64,000 bases of DNA from Spirochaetes bacterium GWB1_60_80 (GCA_001829185.1 MIAR01000053.1:1-64000), one strand, 5' to 3'. Positions 1 through 10,026 are shown, numbered from the stretch's first letter. Numbers and translations: made by a program. Notes: generated from the letters alone by a model not told the origin.

Positions 1-82
1 AAATGCATCAACCTGCTTCTCCTCGAATCCACGCATACTGCCCCTCCGCAAACAGTATACCATAGGAATACAAATTTGAGAA

Positions 83-99
83 TTTCAACAGCCTGTTAA
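83..99 (+). mobile_element. Solo end of the 129-bp MITE-like element
   Basis: Thirteen bases at 83-95 match the right terminal repeat of the complete copies at 14254-14382 and 53511-53639 with one mismatch. They are followed by TTAA at 96-99, the same 4-bp flank as the copy near 14.3 kb. The stop codon of the chemoreceptor gene (minus strand TAA, 96-98) lies inside this TTAA. A short TTGAGAA stretch just upstream also resembles the element interior, so this may be an internally deleted remnant. It is short enough that chance similarity cannot be excluded. Confidence 0.4.
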
Positions 100-2225
100 G
101 TACGAAACTGGTCGGTTTCCTCGGCCAGATGTTTGACGTTGCGGGCGGCACCGATGCCCAGGTCATTACTATCGTTGGCGGCGCGCCGGATCTCATCGGT
201 ACCGGCGGCCATTTCATTCATGCCGTTCTCAAGTTCGGTGGCCAGCTGCAACAGGCGATGCATCTCCGTCAGCACGGTAATCGAGCCGTCCTTCATTTCC
301 TGGGCGGCGGTGCGGACGTCGAAGGTGATGTCGTTGATGCTGGCGAGGGAATCGAGGATCTGCGAACTGCCGGAACTCTGCTCCAGCATGGCGTACTTGA
401 TCTCCTCCTCCAGGCGGCTGAGGATGCGGATCTGCTCAACGATCTCCTCGAAGGTACGTTCAGCCGCGCCGGAACTGGTTACCACTGCCGCTACGACGGT
501 CTTGGTGGCCCGGATATTCTGGGTAATGGTCTTGGACTGCAAGGCGGCGTTTTCGGCCAGCTTACGAATTTCGTCAGCCACCACCGCAAAACCACTGCCG
601 GCCTCCCCGGCATGAGCGGCCTCGATGGCGGCGTTCATAGCCAACAAATTGGTCTGGGCAGCAATGCCGGCGATAAGGCTGTTGGCTTCCTGGAGGCTCT
701 CCGACTGCTGGTCGATTTCCCTGACCTGGCGCACCACGGTAGCGATGGCCTCGCGGCCGGTGGTGGACTTGCCCAGCAGGGCCTCGTAGTAAGTGCCCAT
801 GCGCTCGATATTGGCGGTAACCGACTGGATATTGGCGACCATTTCCTCAATTGAACTGGACGAGGTGGCCACGCCCTCGGACTGTTTTTCGATTAACTGG
901 TAGAGCCGCTCGATGTTCTTGGCGATCTGCTCCACGGTAGCGCTCGACTCGGTGACGCTGCTACTCTGATTGATAGTCTGCAATTTAAGCGACTCGATAT
1001 TGGCGGTAATCTGCCGGACAGCCGAGGCCGTTTCATCGGTATTGGCCGACAAGTCGATGATGCCTTTTTCCAGGGCATGAACCTCGCCTTTGATATTGTT
1101 GATCAGGCCGCGCAGACGCGCCGTGAAGGAATTGAAATCAGCGCCTAGCTGGCCGATTTCGTCGCGGCCTTTTACGTCCAAGCTGCGCGTCAGGTCGGCA
1201 TCGGCACCGGAAATCTCTTTCATGCCGCGGCTGAGCTTGGAAATGTTGAGCGAGATGTTAGTCATGAGCAGCAAGGCCATGGTGCCCAGGATCAGCACTG
1301 CGCCGCCGACAAGGATGCCGGTTATCAGGATCAGGTTAAAGTACTCGCGGGTATACAAGTCGCTGAGGGCGACGGCCTGTAACCTGGCCACTTCAATAAC
1401 GGCTCGGATTTCGTCAACCAAGCCAGTGGCCGTGGAAAAAAAGGCGGCACCGTTCCAGCCAAAACCGCCTTCATCCGATTTGGCCAGTACCTGCAACAGG
1501 GCCTCGTTGAGCAAGCGCCAGGAATCGCTAGCCTGGACGGTCCGCACCGCCGCCGCCAAGTCCGGATTCATGGCCAGCCCCTTGCTCTCCAGGTTAAGGC
1601 CGATAGACACGCTGGCGTCGATCAGATCCAGCACTTCGCTCTCCTGCAAGGGCTGGTCCAGGGCAAAAAGCGAGCTAAGCAGGCCGCGGGTCCGCCCGGC
1701 GGCTTCCTTGGCCTCTTCGAAAAGCACAAAATTGAACAGACTGTTGTGCATTTCCGGCGAGGCGGAATCCGAAGTCCGGTAGAGACTGTCCAGGGCAGAT
1801 CGTACCAATTGGTTATATTCGTTAAAAGCCGTGGAGGCCAGGATTTCGCGCCCATCAATACGCAAGCGAAGCTGGCCAAGCAAGTCCAGCACGCTGGCCA
1901 GGGCTGCCCGGTCGGTCTCGCTGAGGGCAACGGATGTCAGGAAAGCCTCATTAAGGGCGTATACCTCGTCGAAACGGGTACGCTGGGCCTGCAACAGGAC
2001 CGGTAAAGCACCGCCGCTCAAATACAGCGAACTAATGCCGCGTTCGGCTTGCAATTCATTGAGCACCGCACTCAACGCCGACATGGCTGCCAAACGCGTC
2101 TCGGCATCGCGGATTCCGGACAGGCTACTGTAAGAACGGAACACAAACATCGCGCCTAGCGCCGCCGACAACAACAGCGGCAGGACTGTCAGGATCAGCA
2201 ATTTTCGGCGAATCGTTAAAAACAT
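96..2225 (-). CDS. Methyl-accepting chemotaxis protein with probable NIT sensor domain
   Basis: A 709-residue transmembrane chemoreceptor that should pass ligand signals to CheA/CheW. Residues 8-30 form a first membrane segment. The periplasmic part opens with a motif ([14 protein letters not shown]) typical of the nitrate- and nitrite-sensing NIT domain. A second membrane segment lies near 298-325, followed by HAMP to about 380. The cytoplasmic signalling hairpin is recognisable by [14 protein letters not shown] near residue 545. The start has a good GGAGG-type ribosome-binding site and lies back-to-back with the phosphatase gene at 2308. A TATAAT-like box (2242-2247, minus strand) could be its -10. 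The stop codon falls in a MITE end fragment. The receptor call is secure; the ligand is inferred from the NIT match only. Confidence 0.9.
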   Translation of the reverse strand: MFLTIRRKLLILTVLPLLLSAALGAMFVFRSYSSLSGIRDAETRLAAMSALSAVLNELQAERGISSLYLSGGALPVLLQAQRTRFDEVYALNEAFLTSVALSETDRAALASVLDLLGQLRLRIDGREILASTAFNEYNQLVRSALDSLYRTSDSASPEMHNSLFNFVLFEEAKEAAGRTRGLLSSLFALDQPLQESEVLDLIDASVSIGLNLESKGLAMNPDLAAAVRTVQASDSWRLLNEALLQVLAKSDEGGFGWNGAAFFSTATGLVDEIRAVIEVARLQAVALSDLYTREYFNLILITGILVGGAVLILGTMALLLMTNISLNISKLSRGMKEISGADADLTRSLDVKGRDEIGQLGADFNSFTARLRGLINNIKGEVHALEKGIIDLSANTDETASAVRQITANIESLKLQTINQSSSVTESSATVEQIAKNIERLYQLIEKQSEGVATSSSSIEEMVANIQSVTANIERMGTYYEALLGKSTTGREAIATVVRQVREIDQQSESLQEANSLIAGIAAQTNLLAMNAAIEAAHAGEAGSGFAVVADEIRKLAENAALQSKTITQNIRATKTVVAAVVTSSGAAERTFEEIVEQIRILSRLEEEIKYAMLEQSSGSSQILDSLASINDITFDVRTAAQEMKDGSITVLTEMHRLLQLATELENGMNEMAAGTDEIRRAANDSNDLGIGAARNVKHLAEETDQFRT

Positions 2226-2262
2226 GATCCCTCCACCACCTATTATATACTTAATCGGCAGC

Positions 2263-2292
2263 TTGTCATTCCAATCAGAGGCAATTTATAGT
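2263..2292 (+). promoter_or_regulatory. Predicted promoter of the PP2C phosphatase gene
   Basis: TTGTCA (2263-2268) and TATAGT (2287-2292) are spaced 18 bp. Transcription would begin only about 8-10 bases before the ATG at 2308, and no Shine-Dalgarno sequence is visible there, so the message may be nearly leaderless. Confidence 0.45.
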
Positions 2293-2307
2293 AGAATAAT
2301 CAACACC

Positions 2308-3543
2308 ATGGATCAAGCTTGCAATGACTTCGTGCAGCATAGCCTACTCAGCATCCTCGAAACCACCAAGGCAGTGTTACTGGCCTTCGACGCCACTGAT
2401 AGTCTGGTCGGCCTTTTGCCGGAAGGTGCTTCACTCGGCGAGGGACTAATCCCCTGCCCTAAAGCCAACCTGGCCGCCAGCATCCAGGCCAACTTCGTGA
2501 AGGTCTATACCAGCGAACAGGCCTGGGACGAATTAGCCTACTTCTCGACCCCGGGCAAGGCCGAAACCAAAGGCAGCCCTTGGCAGATCCACCGCTACGC
2601 CAGCGCGGACACTCCCTTCGCCGCCTTGTTCCCGAAGGCCACCCACTTTATTTTGGCTACGCCCCTGCCGGCCTACGCCTCGCTGGAAAGTCTGCACGAA
2701 AAGAGCATGGCCGACCACAACCGGCAGCTGCAGGCTATGAACCTCAAGCTGCGGCGGCGTTCGCACAAGCTTAAGCAGGCCATGCACATCCTTGAGCAGC
2801 GCAACCGCCAGATCATCAACGAGATGAATCTGGCCGTGGAATTGCAGAAAAGCCTGCTGCCCAAGAGTTACCCGGCCGGCGACCTGATTAGCTTCACGCA
2901 CCGCTATATCCCGATGGCCATGGTCGGCGGGGATTTTTTCGACATTAAGCAGCTGGACGAAAACCTGGTGGCCATCATCATCAGCGACGTTTCCGGCCAC
3001 GGCGTGGCGCCGGCCTTCATCACCGCCATGATCCGCAGCTCCTTCGACTACCTGTCGTCCAAGGAACGGTCGCCGGCCGCGGTCATCGGCCTGCTCAACG
3101 CCGAGTTCGCGAAAATCATCGAGACCGACCACTACGTGACGGCCTTCTACGCCATCTTCGATTTTAACACCATGACCTGCCGCTACTGCAACGCCGGGCA
3201 CCCGCACCAGCTGATTATCCACGCCGATGGCAGCCATTCGGAAATGGCCGCCAACAATCCCATCATCGGCATGCTCGACCAGTTCGACTACCAGGATAGC
3301 GAGCTGCCCTTCAGCCAGGGTGACTTGCTGTGCTTCTTCACCGACGGCATCATCGAGTCGCGCAACGTCGAGGACCGCATGTTCGGCACCGAAGGCATTG
3401 TGGAAGCGCTCCGCCAGGCCAGCAACGGCAGCCTTGAGGACAGCGCTGACCATGTCCTGACCGAGCTGATCCAGTTCATGAAGGACCCCTATTTCGAGGA
3501 CGACATCACCATCCTGCTCGGCCAGATCCTCGAAACTATCTGA
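2308..3543 (+). CDS. SpoIIE/RsbU-type PP2C serine phosphatase
   Basis: A 411-residue cytoplasmic protein phosphatase of the SpoIIE/RsbU class, which usually dephosphorylates anti-anti-sigma (STAS) proteins. The N-terminal 130 residues match no domain I recognise. A charged helical, coiled-coil-like linker follows at about 130-175, then the catalytic domain. Metal-binding motifs visible are GGDFFD near residue 207, DVSGHG near 230, NAGHP near 295 and FFTDGIIES near 345. The longer reading frame starts at 2224, but its first 28 residues look non-coding and would overlap the divergent receptor start, so ATG 2308 is preferred. No STAS or anti-sigma gene is adjacent, so its target is unknown. Confidence 0.88.
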   Translation: MDQACNDFVQHSLLSILETTKAVLLAFDATDSLVGLLPEGASLGEGLIPCPKANLAASIQANFVKVYTSEQAWDELAYFSTPGKAETKGSPWQIHRYASADTPFAALFPKATHFILATPLPAYASLESLHEKSMADHNRQLQAMNLKLRRRSHKLKQAMHILEQRNRQIINEMNLAVELQKSLLPKSYPAGDLISFTHRYIPMAMVGGDFFDIKQLDENLVAIIISDVSGHGVAPAFITAMIRSSFDYLSSKERSPAAVIGLLNAEFAKIIETDHYVTAFYAIFDFNTMTCRYCNAGHPHQLIIHADGSHSEMAANNPIIGMLDQFDYQDSELPFSQGDLLCFFTDGIIESRNVEDRMFGTEGIVEALRQASNGSLEDSADHVLTELIQFMKDPYFEDDITILLGQILETI

Positions 3544-3586
3544 CAGCTGCCTGCCCAGCCCGGCCAGCCGGATTTTAAGTCAGCCT

Positions 3587-3608
3587 GGCCGCCGCCGAAC
3601 CGGCGGCC
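3587..3608 (+). terminator. GC-rich hairpin between convergent genes, possible terminator
   Basis: A perfect 7-bp inverted repeat (GGCCGCC and GGCGGCC around an 8-base loop) lies between the convergent phosphatase and dnaJ genes. There is no T-tract, so intrinsic termination is uncertain. It abuts the truncated MITE copy. Confidence 0.35.
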
Positions 3609-3609
3609 T

Positions 3610-3697
3610 AAAGCCGGTACAATTACGCAGCATAGCGCAAGCTATGCGAGGAATTGTTAAGGTTGTTGAGAAAGCAACCGGCTTTTTCAACAACCTG
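3610..3697 (+). mobile_element. MITE-like element, left-truncated copy 1
   Basis: These 88 bases are identical by eye to the right-hand two thirds of the full elements at 14254-14382 and 53511-53639. They contain the GCATAGC-GCAA-GCTATGC hairpin and the right terminal repeat ending CAACAACCTG. The right flank TTAG (3698-3701) fits the YTAR target pattern. The left 41 bases are missing and are replaced by the GC-rich hairpin at 3587-3608. It lies downstream of both convergent genes, where insertion would be harmless. Confidence 0.85.
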
Positions 3698-3717
3698 TTA
3701 GGGTTATCTGCTAACGG

Positions 3718-4842
3718 CTACTTTATTTCCGACAGCCGGATCGGCCGCGGCGCCATATCGTCGCCCTCGGCTTTCTGCAGCTCCTCCAGCAATTCCTTGC
3801 CGCGCTTGGTCAGCTTTTGCGGCACCTGGACCATCAGCTTGATGTACATGTCGCCGCGCCGCGAGCTGCCGTTAACGCCGGGGACGCCTTCTTCGCGTAA
3901 GCGCAGCATCTTGCCATACTGGGTACCGGCCGGCACGCCGACCTTGACTTTTTTGCCGTCGATGGTCGGCACGGTGATTTCGCCGCCCAGGGAGGCGCGC
4001 GCAATGGAAACCGGAATGGCACAGTACAGGTCGTGTCCGTCGCGCTCGAAAAACTCGTGCGGGTGGACGTGGATGAAGACATACAGATCGCCGGGTCGGC
4101 CACCGTTGACGCCGGCATCCCCCTGCCCGGCCACCGACAGCCGTTTGCCGTCGTCGATGCCGGGCGGCACGGTTAGCTTGAGCTTCTGCTTCTTCTTCCC
4201 GAGGCCCGAACCGCCACAGGCGCGGCATGGCTTGTCGATCATATAGCCTTCGCCGGAACAGGACGGGCAAGGGCTGGCGATAGAAAAGAAGCCCGAGCTG
4301 CGCCGTACCTGGCCGGATCCCTGGCAGGTGGCACAGACCTTGCGCCCCCCCCCGGCCTCGGAACCGGAACCATGGCAGACCGTACAGCCCTCGGAGTGGG
4401 TATAGCTAATTTCGACGCTGGTGCCGAAAACGGCGTCCTCGAAGGATAATTCCAGGTCGTAACGCAAATTAGCGCCGCGCGGCGTCTCGCCACGGCGACG
4501 CTGTCCGCCGCCGCCGCCAAACAGATTTTCAAAGATACTGCCAAAACCACCCAAGCCGCCGAAGATGTCTTCAAAGTCATGGAAGGCGTGCGAATAATTC
4601 TGGGCGCCGCCCATACCATCGACGCCGGCAAAGCCGAACTGGTCGTAGGCGGCCCGTTTCTGGTCATCGGCCAGAATCTCGTAAGCCTCGGTGGCTTCCT
4701 TGAAACGTTCCTCGGCGGCATGGTCGCCAGGATTCTTGTCGGGATGGTTCAGGACCGCCAGCTTGCGATATGCCTTCTTGATATCGTCCTTGCTGGCGGC
4801 TTTCGGAACCCCCATCACTTCATAGTAGTCACGCTTGGCCAC
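3718..4842 (-). CDS. dnaJ: Chaperone DnaJ (Hsp40)
   Basis: A 374-residue full-length type I DnaJ, co-chaperone that stimulates DnaK ATP hydrolysis and presents unfolded substrates. The J domain (residues 1-70) carries the HPD motif. A Gly/Phe-rich linker follows to about 130. Four CxxCxGxG-type zinc repeats span roughly 150-215, then the C-terminal substrate-binding domains. It begins 16 bp after the dnaK stop, so the two are co-transcribed. The gene is followed by the truncated MITE copy at 3610-3697. Confidence 0.97.
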   Translation of the reverse strand: MAKRDYYEVMGVPKAASKDDIKKAYRKLAVLNHPDKNPGDHAAEERFKEATEAYEILADDQKRAAYDQFGFAGVDGMGGAQNYSHAFHDFEDIFGGLGGFGSIFENLFGGGGGQRRRGETPRGANLRYDLELSFEDAVFGTSVEISYTHSEGCTVCHGSGSEAGGGRKVCATCQGSGQVRRSSGFFSIASPCPSCSGEGYMIDKPCRACGGSGLGKKKQKLKLTVPPGIDDGKRLSVAGQGDAGVNGGRPGDLYVFIHVHPHEFFERDGHDLYCAIPVSIARASLGGEITVPTIDGKKVKVGVPAGTQYGKMLRLREEGVPGVNGSSRRGDMYIKLMVQVPQKLTKRGKELLEELQKAEGDDMAPRPIRLSEIK

Positions 4843-4858
4843 GATTATTCCTTACAGC

Positions 4859-6808
4859 CTATTTTTTGTCATCATCGTCGACAACCCGGTAATCGGCATC
4901 TTCGGTGTCGCTACCGCCACCAGTTTTGCTGCCCTCGCTCGCGCCGCCCGTACCGCCGTTGAAGGTGGAACCATCGCCGCCCGCCTGGTCGCCACCGGCT
5001 TGGGCGCCGGCGTTTTTGTACAGTTCTTCGGTGGCCTTGTAGGCGACCTGCTTGGCTTCCTCGAGTTTGGCCTTGATCTGCTCCAGGTCATTACTCTGGA
5101 TGGCGGTCTTCAGCTCGCCCAGCGCTTTCTCGACGTCGGCCTTGGCTTCCGGCTTGACCTTGTCGCCAAAGTCCTTGAGCGACTTTTCGGTGGTATACAA
5201 AAAGGTATCGGCCTCGTTGCGTACCTCGGCCCGCTCGCGTTCTTTCTTGTCTTCTTCGGCGTGGGCTTCGGCTTCCTTGACCATGCGGTCGATGTCGGAG
5301 TCGTTCAGGCCGCCGGATGCCTCGATGCGGATCTTCTGTTCCTTGCCGGTACCCAGGTCCTTAGCCGAAACGTGCACGATGCCGTTGGCGTCGATATCGA
5401 AGGTCACCTCGATCTGCGGTACGCCGCGCGGGGCCGGCGGGATGCCTTCCAGGTCGAAACGGCCCAGCGTCCGGTTCTGGGTGGCCATTTCGCGCTCGCC
5501 CTGCAGGACGTGGATGGAAACGGTATTCTGGCTGTCGCCGGCGGTGGAGAATATCTGGCTCTTGCGGCAGGGGATGGTGGTGTTGCGGGTGATGAGGCGG
5601 GTAAAGACGCCACCCAGGGTTTCGATGCCCAGCGACAGCGGCGTCACGTCCAGCAGCAGCACGTCCTTGACGTCGCCGCCCAGGATGCCGCCCTGGATGG
5701 CGGCGCCGACGGCCACGGCCTCGTCGGGGTTGACACCCTTGGACGGTTCCTTGCCGAACAGGTCGCGCACGATCTGCTGCACCTTGGGGATGCGGGTGGA
5801 GCCGCCCACCAGGATGACTTCGTCGATCTGGTCGGCGGTGACGCCGGCGTCGGTCATGGCCTTGCGGCAGGGATCCTTGGATTTTTCCAGGTAATCTTCG
5901 ATCAGGCGCTCGAAGGCCGACCGGGTGAGGGTCTTCTGTAGGTGTTTGGGACCGGAGGCGTCGGCGGTGATGAAGGGCAGGTTGATGTCGGCCTGCTGGA
6001 CGTTGGACAGCTCGATCTTGGCCTTCTCGGAGGCCTCTTTCAAGCGCTGCAGGGCCATATTGTCCTTGGACAGGTCGATGCCGGTGTCCTTTTTGAACTC
6101 GGACACCAACCACTCCATGACGCGGCGGTCAAAGTCGTCACCACCGAGATGGGTGTCGCCATTAGTGGACTTGACCTCGAAGACGCCCTCGCCAAGCTCC
6201 AAGATGGAAATATCGAAGGTGCCGCCGCCAAGATCGTACACGGCGATGGTCTTTTCCTTTTTCTGGTCCTTGTTGAAGCCGTAGGCCAGCGCGGCCGCGG
6301 TCGGCTCGTTGATGATGCGCTTGACTTCCAGGCCGGCGATCTTGCCGGCGTCTTTGGTGGCCTGACGCTGGGCGTCGTTGAAGTAGGCCGGCACAGTAAT
6401 GACGGCCTCGGTAACGGTCTCTCCGAGGTAGTCCTCGGCGGTCTTCTTCATTTTCTGGAGGACGAAGGCGCTGATCTCCTGGGGGCTGTACTGCTTGCCC
6501 GCCGCGTCGACCCGGACATCGCTCTGGTGATCGACTACCTTGTAGGGTACCAGCGTGGTCTCGGCCTTGACTTCGCCGTAGCGCCGGCCCATGAAGCGCT
6601 TGATCGAATAAACCGTGTTGCCCGGATTGGTGATCATCTGGTTCTTGGCCGGCTGGCCGACGACGCGTTCACCCTTGCCGGTGAAGCCGACGATGGACGG
6701 GGTGGTGCGCTGCCCCTCCGAATTGGCGATGACCATCGGCTCGCCGCCTTCCATCACCGCCACGCAACTATTGGTTGTTCCTAGGTCGATACCGATTATT
6801 CTGCCCAT
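4859..6808 (-). CDS. dnaK: Chaperone DnaK (Hsp70)
   Basis: A 649-residue Hsp70 of normal length that folds and protects proteins in an ATP-driven cycle with DnaJ and GrpE. The N-terminus [21 protein letters not shown] holds the first phosphate-binding loop. The second ATPase signature ([15 protein letters not shown]) lies near residue 190 and the third ([13 protein letters not shown]) near 335. The C-terminal lid ends in a Gly/Asp-rich tail closing with DDDDKK. It lies between grpE and dnaJ, with a 113-bp gap after grpE in which I see no gene. An AGGAG-like site precedes the ATG. Confidence 0.98.
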   Translation of the reverse strand: MGRIIGIDLGTTNSCVAVMEGGEPMVIANSEGQRTTPSIVGFTGKGERVVGQPAKNQMITNPGNTVYSIKRFMGRRYGEVKAETTLVPYKVVDHQSDVRVDAAGKQYSPQEISAFVLQKMKKTAEDYLGETVTEAVITVPAYFNDAQRQATKDAGKIAGLEVKRIINEPTAAALAYGFNKDQKKEKTIAVYDLGGGTFDISILELGEGVFEVKSTNGDTHLGGDDFDRRVMEWLVSEFKKDTGIDLSKDNMALQRLKEASEKAKIELSNVQQADINLPFITADASGPKHLQKTLTRSAFERLIEDYLEKSKDPCRKAMTDAGVTADQIDEVILVGGSTRIPKVQQIVRDLFGKEPSKGVNPDEAVAVGAAIQGGILGGDVKDVLLLDVTPLSLGIETLGGVFTRLITRNTTIPCRKSQIFSTAGDSQNTVSIHVLQGEREMATQNRTLGRFDLEGIPPAPRGVPQIEVTFDIDANGIVHVSAKDLGTGKEQKIRIEASGGLNDSDIDRMVKEAEAHAEEDKKERERAEVRNEADTFLYTTEKSLKDFGDKVKPEAKADVEKALGELKTAIQSNDLEQIKAKLEEAKQVAYKATEELYKNAGAQAGGDQAGGDGSTFNGGTGGASEGSKTGGGSDTEDADYRVVDDDDKK

Positions 6809-6921
6809 TTCAATCTCCTTCTATCTGCTTGACTGCGGCCGCGGCCGCTTATGTACCCATGCAGGCTGGCCCGCTTGGACTGATTGATCGATCCCTAGGC
6901 GGCCAGCGCTCTGTCTTGTCT

Positions 6922-7647
6922 TTATACCTCGGCGGCCTCTTCAGCCAACCCTGGCTGGTCGCCGCCTCCGGCCGCCGCCTCGGGCGCCGGCATGCGCACC
7001 TTAACTTTAGCCCCGCGCAGAACCCGTTCCTTGAGCTTGTAACCCTTGCAATATTCCTCGACGACCAGCGGTTCGGCGCAATCGCCCGGCTCGCTGAGCA
7101 TAGCTTCATGCAGGTTCGGGTCAAAGGGCGTATTCAGCGAGTCAAAGCGCTGTAGGCCGTAACGGCTTTGCAGCATACCCAAAAGGCCTTTACGGATCAT
7201 GTCGACGCCGTCGTGCAGCGACTGGAAGTCGCGCGAGGTCTCGGAGCTCAGCACGGCCCGGTCGAAATCATCCATTACAACCACCAGATCGATCAACAAC
7301 TGGGCATTGGCGAACTGGACGGCATCATCCTTCTCGCGGAATATCCGCTTGCGAAAGTTCTCGTAATCGGCCAGTTTACGCAGATACTGGTCTTTGAGGG
7401 AGGAAACTTCCTCCTCGAGCACCTTAATTCTGGCATCCTTCACCGCCAGCTCGGCGACGGCCGATGGGCTGACTTCGGTAGCGGGCGTCTTGGCCTCCGC
7501 CGATCGGAATATTTCCGCAGCGGCTCCAGCCGCCGCGGTGCTCTCTGGCGCCGCAAGCGGCGCTGGATCGCTCGCGTTCACGGGGAGAACTTGGTCAGCC
7601 TGGTCATTTTTATGATTTTTTCCGGTACTATGTTCGTGTTTTACCAT
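6922..7647 (-). CDS. grpE: Nucleotide exchange factor GrpE
   Basis: A 241-residue GrpE, which releases ADP from DnaK. The first 80 residues are Ala/Pro-rich and poorly conserved. A long dimerising helix follows (KVLEEEVSSLKDQYLRKLADYENFRKR), then the beta domain ending near VKVRMP. An upstream TTG at 7659 would add four residues, but a GTGAGG ribosome-binding site is placed for the ATG at 7647, which is chosen here. It is first in grpE-dnaK-dnaJ and divergent from rpoN. No hrcA repressor gene lies upstream, although many bacteria place it there. Confidence 0.95.
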   Translation of the reverse strand: MVKHEHSTGKNHKNDQADQVLPVNASDPAPLAAPESTAAAGAAAEIFRSAEAKTPATEVSPSAVAELAVKDARIKVLEEEVSSLKDQYLRKLADYENFRKRIFREKDDAVQFANAQLLIDLVVVMDDFDRAVLSSETSRDFQSLHDGVDMIRKGLLGMLQSRYGLQRFDSLNTPFDPNLHEAMLSEPGDCAEPLVVEEYCKGYKLKERVLRGAKVKVRMPAPEAAAGGGDQPGLAEEAAEV

Positions 7648-7711
7648 AACCTCACTCAATCCTGTTTGTTTGTAGTTAAAGGCAGACTACGCCCTCGCTG
7701 TATCAATCCAT

Positions 7712-7741
7712 AAAATAACAAGATGGCTTTTGAAACGTCAA
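7712..7741 (-). promoter_or_regulatory. Predicted promoter of grpE-dnaK-dnaJ
   Basis: On the minus strand, TTGACG (7736-7741) and TATTTT (7712-7717) are spaced 18 bp, about 65 bp before the grpE ATG. No CIRCE inverted repeat (TTAGCACTC-N9-GAGTGCTAA) is visible in 7648-8022, so HrcA control is not supported here. Apart from the two divergent promoter zones I see nothing in this interval. Confidence 0.45.
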
Positions 7742-8022
7742 GGCAATTCCGCCAGATTACCCAATATGCACCCACCGGGCGGTTCAAGCTACCGCCGACA
7801 AAATCACCGGGTCAGCCTTGACAAGCGCCCGATTTGACTTAGGATTAAGGTATTGCTAGTTTATGGATAGGCCGCGCCAGCAGTGCCAGCCCGTCTTCCG
7901 TGGTAGGGTCACAGGGCTCTGGTCGCTTGTCTGGACGCAGTTTAAAAACCAGAATCTATCAATCCGCCCGTCGGTAAATACGGAACCGGGCAAAATCTGG
8001 CAAGGAAGATGGGAGAATGTTG

Positions 8023-9405
8023 ATGCAGTCGCAGCGTACATCATTGATACAGACTCAGCAGCAGAAACTGAGTCCACAAATGATTCAATCCATACGACTG
8101 ATGGCCTTGCCAATTCAGGAACTGAAAGAAGAAATCCAACTAGCCATAGAAAAAAACCCGGCACTGGAATTGGTGGAGGACCGGTCCATCGTCTCCCTAG
8201 ACAGCCTGAGCGATGACCGCCACGCCGAAGGCTTCGGCGGTAGTTATGGCAGCAGCTTCGACGACCCGCCCGACTCAGGCTACAACCATGCGGCCGGAAA
8301 TGGCGAGGACAGCAAGCGCCTCTTCCTGGAAGGCGCCATCAGCACGCCGGAAACCCTCCAGGACCATCTTCTTTGGCAGTTGCGCTTGCAGCCCTTGAGC
8401 GACGACCTGCGCGCGATTGGCGAACTGCTCATCCAGAACCTGGACGAAAGCGGCTTCCACAAAGAAGACCCACCGGCTGTCTGTCACCGCTACCCGACCG
8501 GTTTGGTCGCCGAAGCCACGTCCATCATCCAGCGCTTCGATCCGGCTGGCTGCTGCACTGCCAACTACAAGGAAGCCTTGTTGGTCCAGATCGAAGCCCG
8601 CGAAGACAGCCCGCGTCTGGCCCGCGAGATTGTCATCCACCACCTTGAACTCCTGGAACAGGGCCGGACGGCCGAGCTGCTCAAGAAAGGCCGGATGGCC
8701 AAACCGGAGCTCGAGGCGGCCATCGCCTTTATTAAGCGGCTCAACCCCTTCCCGGGACGGGAATACGCGGCCGACGACACCCGGTACGTCACGCCCGACG
8801 TCCATGTTCACCTCAAGGACGATGAGTTCGTCATCACCCTCAATGAGGAACAGATCCCAGTACTCGGCATCAACCGCTTTTTCGGCCACCTGGCCGAGGA
8901 AAAGCACGACCGGGCAACCGACAGCTTCGTCCGCGACAATATCCGGGAAGCCAAATGGTTTATCCAGAGCATCCACCAGCGTAACCGCACCCTGCTCAAG
9001 ATGGTTCAGGCCCTGGTTGAGTTCCAGCGCTCCTTCTTCCTGCGTGGGCCTAAGTACCTGGCGCCGCTGACCCTTAAGGACATCGCCCGTGAGGTCGGCG
9101 TGCACGAAACCACGATTTCGCGCATTGCCGGCAAAAAATACATCCAAACCGATTTTGGACTGTTTGAACTGCGCTACTTTTTCACAAACAGCATTTCTGG
9201 CTCCGGTAGCTCCGGCTCGCGCTATTCCAAGGAAGGCGTCAAGCAGATCATCAAGGAAATCATCGTCGCCGAGACTGATTCCCTGTCCGACCAGGACATC
9301 ACCAACCAGTTGGCGCAAAAAGGCATCAAGCTGGCGCGGCGCACCGTGGCCAAGTACCGGGGCGAACTGCGCGTCGACTCGTCGTTCAGCCGGAAGCATC
9401 CCTGA
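8023..9405 (+). CDS. rpoN: RNA polymerase sigma-54 factor RpoN
   Basis: A 460-residue sigma-54 that directs polymerase to -24/-12 promoters and needs an AAA+ activator. Region I is Gln/Leu-rich (QTQQQKLSPQMIQSIRLM). An acidic region II and the core-binding region follow. The HTH lies near residue 355 (GVHETTISRI) and the diagnostic RpoN box ARRTVAKYR near 440. ATG 8023 is preferred over ATG 8017 because GGGAG at 8011-8015 sits 7 bases before it. The hpf gene follows, a common rpoN partnership. No enhancer-binding activator is in the window. Confidence 0.96.
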   Translation: MQSQRTSLIQTQQQKLSPQMIQSIRLMALPIQELKEEIQLAIEKNPALELVEDRSIVSLDSLSDDRHAEGFGGSYGSSFDDPPDSGYNHAAGNGEDSKRLFLEGAISTPETLQDHLLWQLRLQPLSDDLRAIGELLIQNLDESGFHKEDPPAVCHRYPTGLVAEATSIIQRFDPAGCCTANYKEALLVQIEAREDSPRLAREIVIHHLELLEQGRTAELLKKGRMAKPELEAAIAFIKRLNPFPGREYAADDTRYVTPDVHVHLKDDEFVITLNEEQIPVLGINRFFGHLAEEKHDRATDSFVRDNIREAKWFIQSIHQRNRTLLKMVQALVEFQRSFFLRGPKYLAPLTLKDIAREVGVHETTISRIAGKKYIQTDFGLFELRYFFTNSISGSGSSGSRYSKEGVKQIIKEIIVAETDSLSDQDITNQLAQKGIKLARRTVAKYRGELRVDSSFSRKHP

Positions 9406-9621
9406 CAACCGGCAGGTGATGCACTGACCAGGCAACCGGCAGCGCTGCCACCGGGCTTTACCGAGGCTCTGGGGTCTTTGTACCGCAAACAGCGGCTTGG
9501 AGACCTTGAGTATACATCCCGACCGCGAGGGTCCGGCCGCAGCTGCGCCGGCGCGGTATCAATGGCTTGGGGTCCGGCCGGGCAGGTTTGCCCAGGACGG
9601 TCCGCGAGCAAGGAGGCTTTC

Positions 9622-9912
9622 ATGACTGTAGACATCCGGGCTGTTCACTTCGATCTGGGCGATCCATCCAGGGACTATCTCAATAAAAAGCTGGAACGAC
9701 TGGACTATGCCAAGGATCTGATAACCGACCTGCTTTTCGCCTTCACCAAGGAGAAGCAGTTTCATTGCGAATGCACCGTCAATTTCCGCTGGGGCAACAA
9801 CGCCCACGTCCAGGAAAACGACTTCGACCTGGCGGCCGGCATCGATAAACTGATGGATAGACTCGAGCAGAAAATCACCAAGGAAAAAAACAAACAACAA
9901 GAAAAGAAGTGA
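9622..9912 (+). CDS. hpf: Short ribosome hibernation promoting factor (HPF/RaiA)
   Basis: A 96-residue protein of the sigma-54 modulation / S30EA family that binds the 30S subunit and promotes inactive ribosome dimers or blocks translation in stationary phase. It has the short-HPF length, with a beta-alpha-beta-beta-beta-alpha pattern and a basic tail (KKNKQQEKK-like). An AGGAGG site at 9611-9616 fixes the ATG at 9622, although an open frame continues upstream. It follows rpoN by about 216 bp, an interval in which I see no gene. A weak inverted repeat without T-run lies downstream. Confidence 0.9.
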   Translation: MTVDIRAVHFDLGDPSRDYLNKKLERLDYAKDLITDLLFAFTKEKQFHCECTVNFRWGNNAHVQENDFDLAAGIDKLMDRLEQKITKEKNKQQEKK

Positions 9913-10026
9913 CCCCAGCCGCGCACCGGACTGGTCTGCCTGGCGCGCGGCCTAGACGGCGTAACTCGACCGCTTGACTGAAATCCCCCGATATGCAATG
10001 TTCGCCCCCAGGAGAACCAATCCCCC

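Noticed and set aside
4835-6784. Long plus-strand open frames opposite dnaK (4835-5941 and 5942-6784)
   Set aside because: They mirror the conserved dnaK frame on the other strand and show Gly/Leu/Val-biased composition typical of antisense shadows in GC-rich DNA.
7648-8022. CIRCE element upstream of grpE
   Set aside because: No TTAGCACTC/GAGTGCTAA pair or close variant is visible in the interval.
9913-10026. Terminator after hpf
   Set aside because: A GC-rich inverted repeat (CCGCGC/GCGCGG) is present but has no T-tract and a long loop.
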